Under the pieces are notes generated by a model, which was given only the letters and a program-made list of their open reading frames with translations, was not told the DNA's origin and made no database searches. DNA of 64,000 bases from Halictus rubicundus (taxonomy: Eukaryota > Arthropoda > Insecta > Hymenoptera > Halictidae): assembly GCF_050948215.1 (NCBI RefSeq), contig NW_027488701.1:124001-188000 (forward strand), written 5' to 3'. Positions 61,601-64,000 of this stretch are shown piece after piece. Both the position numbers and the translations under genes were made by a program. Each line of letters opens with the position of its first letter. The first letter of the stretch is position 1.

Positions 61601-62330
61601 ATCATGCGACCGAATAATGCAAAATGTTGCTCGACAACGCAAAAGTAGGACCTGCCTGGTGGCAAACGCTCTAGATTTATCCTTCATCTACCGCTTTTGA
61701 CCACTGACATGCCCCATCTTTACATTATCGAGCCATAAATTGACGCCTCCCGAACCCTTGCAATCTTGTACGATCTAGCGTTGTGTGCGGCACACCATGG
61801 CACACGCACACGGCACGCACACTGTGGCGGATCAAGGCCACCTGGGAAAGCTGGACCTTAACGGTTGCCTACAATAAGTAACAGTTTGCGGCGTATGATA
61901 ACGATTTGAGGGCAGCTGCCGAATACACCTGCGAGACGCTGTGTTTCGGGTACGATAAGCGCGAGCGACCGTCCATCCGTCGTGTATTTTGTACAATCGT
62001 GCGGGCTTCTCGGACCACCGCTGCCGGGTTTTGCCGGCAGCTTTTTGTAACACCCGAACGACAATAAATGTAAAGTAGAAGCCCACTTTCGTGTGTCGTA
62101 ATTCTGAGCAACTTTCCCGCCGCGGGGAATGCCCCGTCCTTCTTTCCCGTAGAACCCTGACACGTGTAGGGGCTTTCCAGGATATCGCGCGGTGCTCGTC
62201 GAATCGAGATCGCGGCGGCCGATTCGCGTCATAGCGTAATTTTTCGTGTGGCACCGTCCTCGTGTCTGGCGCCCGTTCTGAGTACCGAACTTGAGAGAAC
62301 CGTCGCGAAAATCGAGTCGACGAGACGCCG
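61601..62330. other. Intergenic sequence before the fold-back element
   Basis: Overlapping minus-strand frames of up to 204 codons cross it and run into the fold-back element; they have no domains, and I regard them as chance. Confidence 0.5.
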
Positions 62331-63576
62331 CACAGTGGTGCCAAATGGCCAAAAAGCGGCAAAAAATCTATAAAAACGAAACTATCCAACGAATTTGTTT
62401 GAAAATTTGTCGAGAGATTGCCACAGGTAGAACGCTTATTAGGCAAAAAAAATTTGTGTAAAATGTTATTAACATTAAGTAGTATGGGCTAATCGAAAAT
62501 CTCCGTTTTCTGCCCATTTTTTATTTATGGAAGCATACAACAAATACTTTAATAGATTTTGGTCTGGAACTAATCGTTTTGGCAAGGTGTAATATTGATC
62601 TAACTTTGTGCAAAAAATCATGAGACCCTTTCGTCACAATTTAAGTTTAAATATCAACTTTCAGAATTTCCAAGAGTGAATTTTCCGGACGTTACGATTA
62701 TTTGATGTTCCAGGTGAAATTTTTTAGGAATATTTCTAAATAATAAAGAAAAATGAGAAGTGCATACGATTTATTAATTTTTTATGTATAAGAAAATATT
62801 TAATAACAATTTTTTTTATCTGACATAAATTATTTTTACAGCGTTCATTGGAGCACTACCACAAAATACCTGTTGCATTTTTGCGACAGTAGTCCAGTGA
62901 ACGAAAACTTCGTTTATTTAACATAAAAAATTGTTATTAAATATCTTTTTATATGTATGAATGTCACTTTTTTTTTCTTATCCGATATGTAACCCTTAAA
63001 AATTTCACCTGAAACATCAAATAATCATGACTTCCGTGCGATTCATTCTTGGAAATTCCGAAAGTTGATATTTGAACTTAAATTGCCGCGAAAGCATCTC
63101 GAAGTATCTCGTGATTTTTTGCACAAAGCTAGATCAATATTATAACTTGCCAAAACGATTAGTTCCAGATCGAAGCTTTTCAAAGGATTTTTTGTATTCC
63201 GCCATAAATAAAAAATGAGCGTAACGCAAAGGGGCTTCAGGTTAGTCCATATTACTTAATGTTAAACAACTTTTTTTGGAAAACTTTTTTTTCCAGTCAA
63301 TAGTTAAAACCATTTGCAATGACCCATATGATTTGTAGACCCCTTAGTATTCAATTATAGGCGGAGTAATTACATAACTTTCGCACTGAAAACTGATGGA
63401 TTCCCAGGAGCGAGGAAATGGTTATTTACCATGCGTATATCTCCGTAAAAAATTTTTTTTCAAAAATCTGACTTTGGCACATCATGCACGCACTATTAGG
63501 CTATACAGAAATAATTTTTTTTTATAAAAATCGAAAATTTATAAAATGGACTTTTTGCCGCCTTGGCACCACTGTG
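62331..63576. mobile_element. Fold-back element with Transib-like ends
   Basis: 1246 bp. Both ends start CACAGTGGTGCCAA reading inward, and CGCCG flanks both sides (62326-62330, 63577-63581). Transib transposons have 5-bp GC-rich duplications of CGNCG form and termini beginning CAC-RTG. The first seven bases here equal the V(D)J heptamer CACAGTG. Most of the interior is an inverted repeat: 62480-62700 reads as the complement of 63050-63250, with a short centre near 62880-62890. No coding capacity; a transcript would be a long hairpin. Confidence 0.85.
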
Positions 63577-63756
63577 CGCCGTTTGTCCCGGGTGGACCAC
63601 GTTTCGCGCGGCCGAACGTGGCCCGGCTTCACGGTCTGTAAAAACCCGCCGTTGCCCGGGTTTTTCTCCCGTCGGACGGGCCGAAAATCAGGGCAACGTG
63701 ACACCGTACAAATTCGTTATTTAATACTAAGATAAAGCTACGAATGGCGTGTTTCA

Positions 63757-63873
63757 GCAAGAGACTCGAAGATGGACGCTTCTTTTGTTGACGTGCCCAT
63801 CCTGCTGTGCTCCCTCCTGGGTCTGCTCGTAAATGGGTTCAACCTGCTCGTGATCCTGTGCATACACAAAGAG
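63757..63873 (+). CDS. First coding exon of a membrane receptor (TM1)
   Basis: The ATG at 63772 opens MDASFVDVPILLCSLLGLLV, followed by NGFNLLVILCIHKE. The codon GAG is followed by gtaaat, a good donor. An acceptor-like tgtttcag ends at 63756, giving a 15-nt 5' UTR part in this exon. One hydrophobic helix with an LLVNGFNLLVI core looks like TM1 of a rhodopsin-family GPCR, and the basic HKE marks the first cytoplasmic loop. The extracellular N-terminus would be only about 7 residues, so the family is uncertain; another multi-pass receptor is possible. The remaining exons lie beyond the window. It is not in line with the receptor at 3949-4589, which is on the other strand. Confidence 0.6.
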
Positions 63874-63937
63874 GTAAATATTTAAAAAATAGAAAACTCC
63901 ATACAAATACTATATAACTATTACTATAAGGACTGCC

Positions 63938-64000
63938 TATTACAGTGAAATCTCGTTGTTTGTCAGTCCGCCGTTTTTACTGACAAGATACGAAATCGGA
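63938..64000 (+). repeat. Dispersed repeat scrap at the window edge
   Basis: ACAGTGAAATCTCGTTGT to ATACGAAATCGGA resembles 32119-32182 (ACAGTGAATTCTCGTCAT to ATACGAAATCGGA), which also has an inverted relative at 36820-36880. It would lie in the first intron of the receptor. Confidence 0.55.

Noticed and set aside
61832..62446. Overlapping minus-strand frames of 80 to 204 codons
   Set aside because: They overlap each other in different frames, have no motif, and run into the fold-back transposon, so they are chance frames.

Overview
This is eukaryotic nuclear DNA, almost certainly from an insect. It carries intron-split receptor exons and insect-type transposons, and has no bacterial operon structure. 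Patchy GC-rich, CpG-rich blocks sit in AT-rich sequence, which would suit a hymenopteran, but the order is only a guess. Only two pieces look like host genes, one near each edge. On the minus strand at 3949-4589 are the last two coding exons of a peptide-type G protein-coupled receptor (TM5 to the C-terminus). On the plus strand at 63757-63873 is a first coding exon with one TM1-like segment and a splice donor.

Nearly everything else is mobile DNA. From left to right: 1-3.9 kb is low-copy CpG-rich sequence with a 93-bp minisatellite and a tRNA-like repeat. 4.85-9.31 kb is a young Ty3/gypsy element (187-bp LTRs with one difference, CTAC target duplication). 9.67-23.55 kb is a three-level nest. 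An older gypsy element was split inside its reverse transcriptase by a TTAA-flanked element with 13-bp inverted ends, and that element was split by a young gypsy element with 271-bp LTRs. 23.57-24.81 kb is a Sola-like DNA transposon relic. 24.85-25.19 kb is a LINE fragment. 26.3-34.2 kb holds three relics of a DD41D Tc1/mariner family.

33.0-39.1 kb and 48.9-57.7 kb are degenerate inverted copies of one another, each interrupted by different later insertions. Between the arms lie a Tc1 element with an intact DD34E transposase (39.3-41.0 kb), a 5'-truncated copia relic without reverse transcriptase (42.65-45.13 kb), a solo LTR (45.44-45.66 kb) and an unrecognised GC-rich ORF pair (46.5-47.0 kb). 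The right arm was broken by a near-intact copia element (49.77-54.44 kb; 313-bp LTRs with one difference). Further right are a piggyBac relic whose empty site is preserved elsewhere in the window (58.25-59.40 kb), a LINE 3' end with strong hairpins (60.95-61.60 kb) and a fold-back element with Transib-like ends (62.33-63.58 kb).

Three LTR elements with one LTR difference each, together with an intact Tc1 transposase, indicate recent activity of several families. There are no operons. The elements relate to each other through nesting, truncation and shared target sites. Boundaries and motifs were read from the sequence by eye; family names rest on recognised protein motifs, and no database search was possible.
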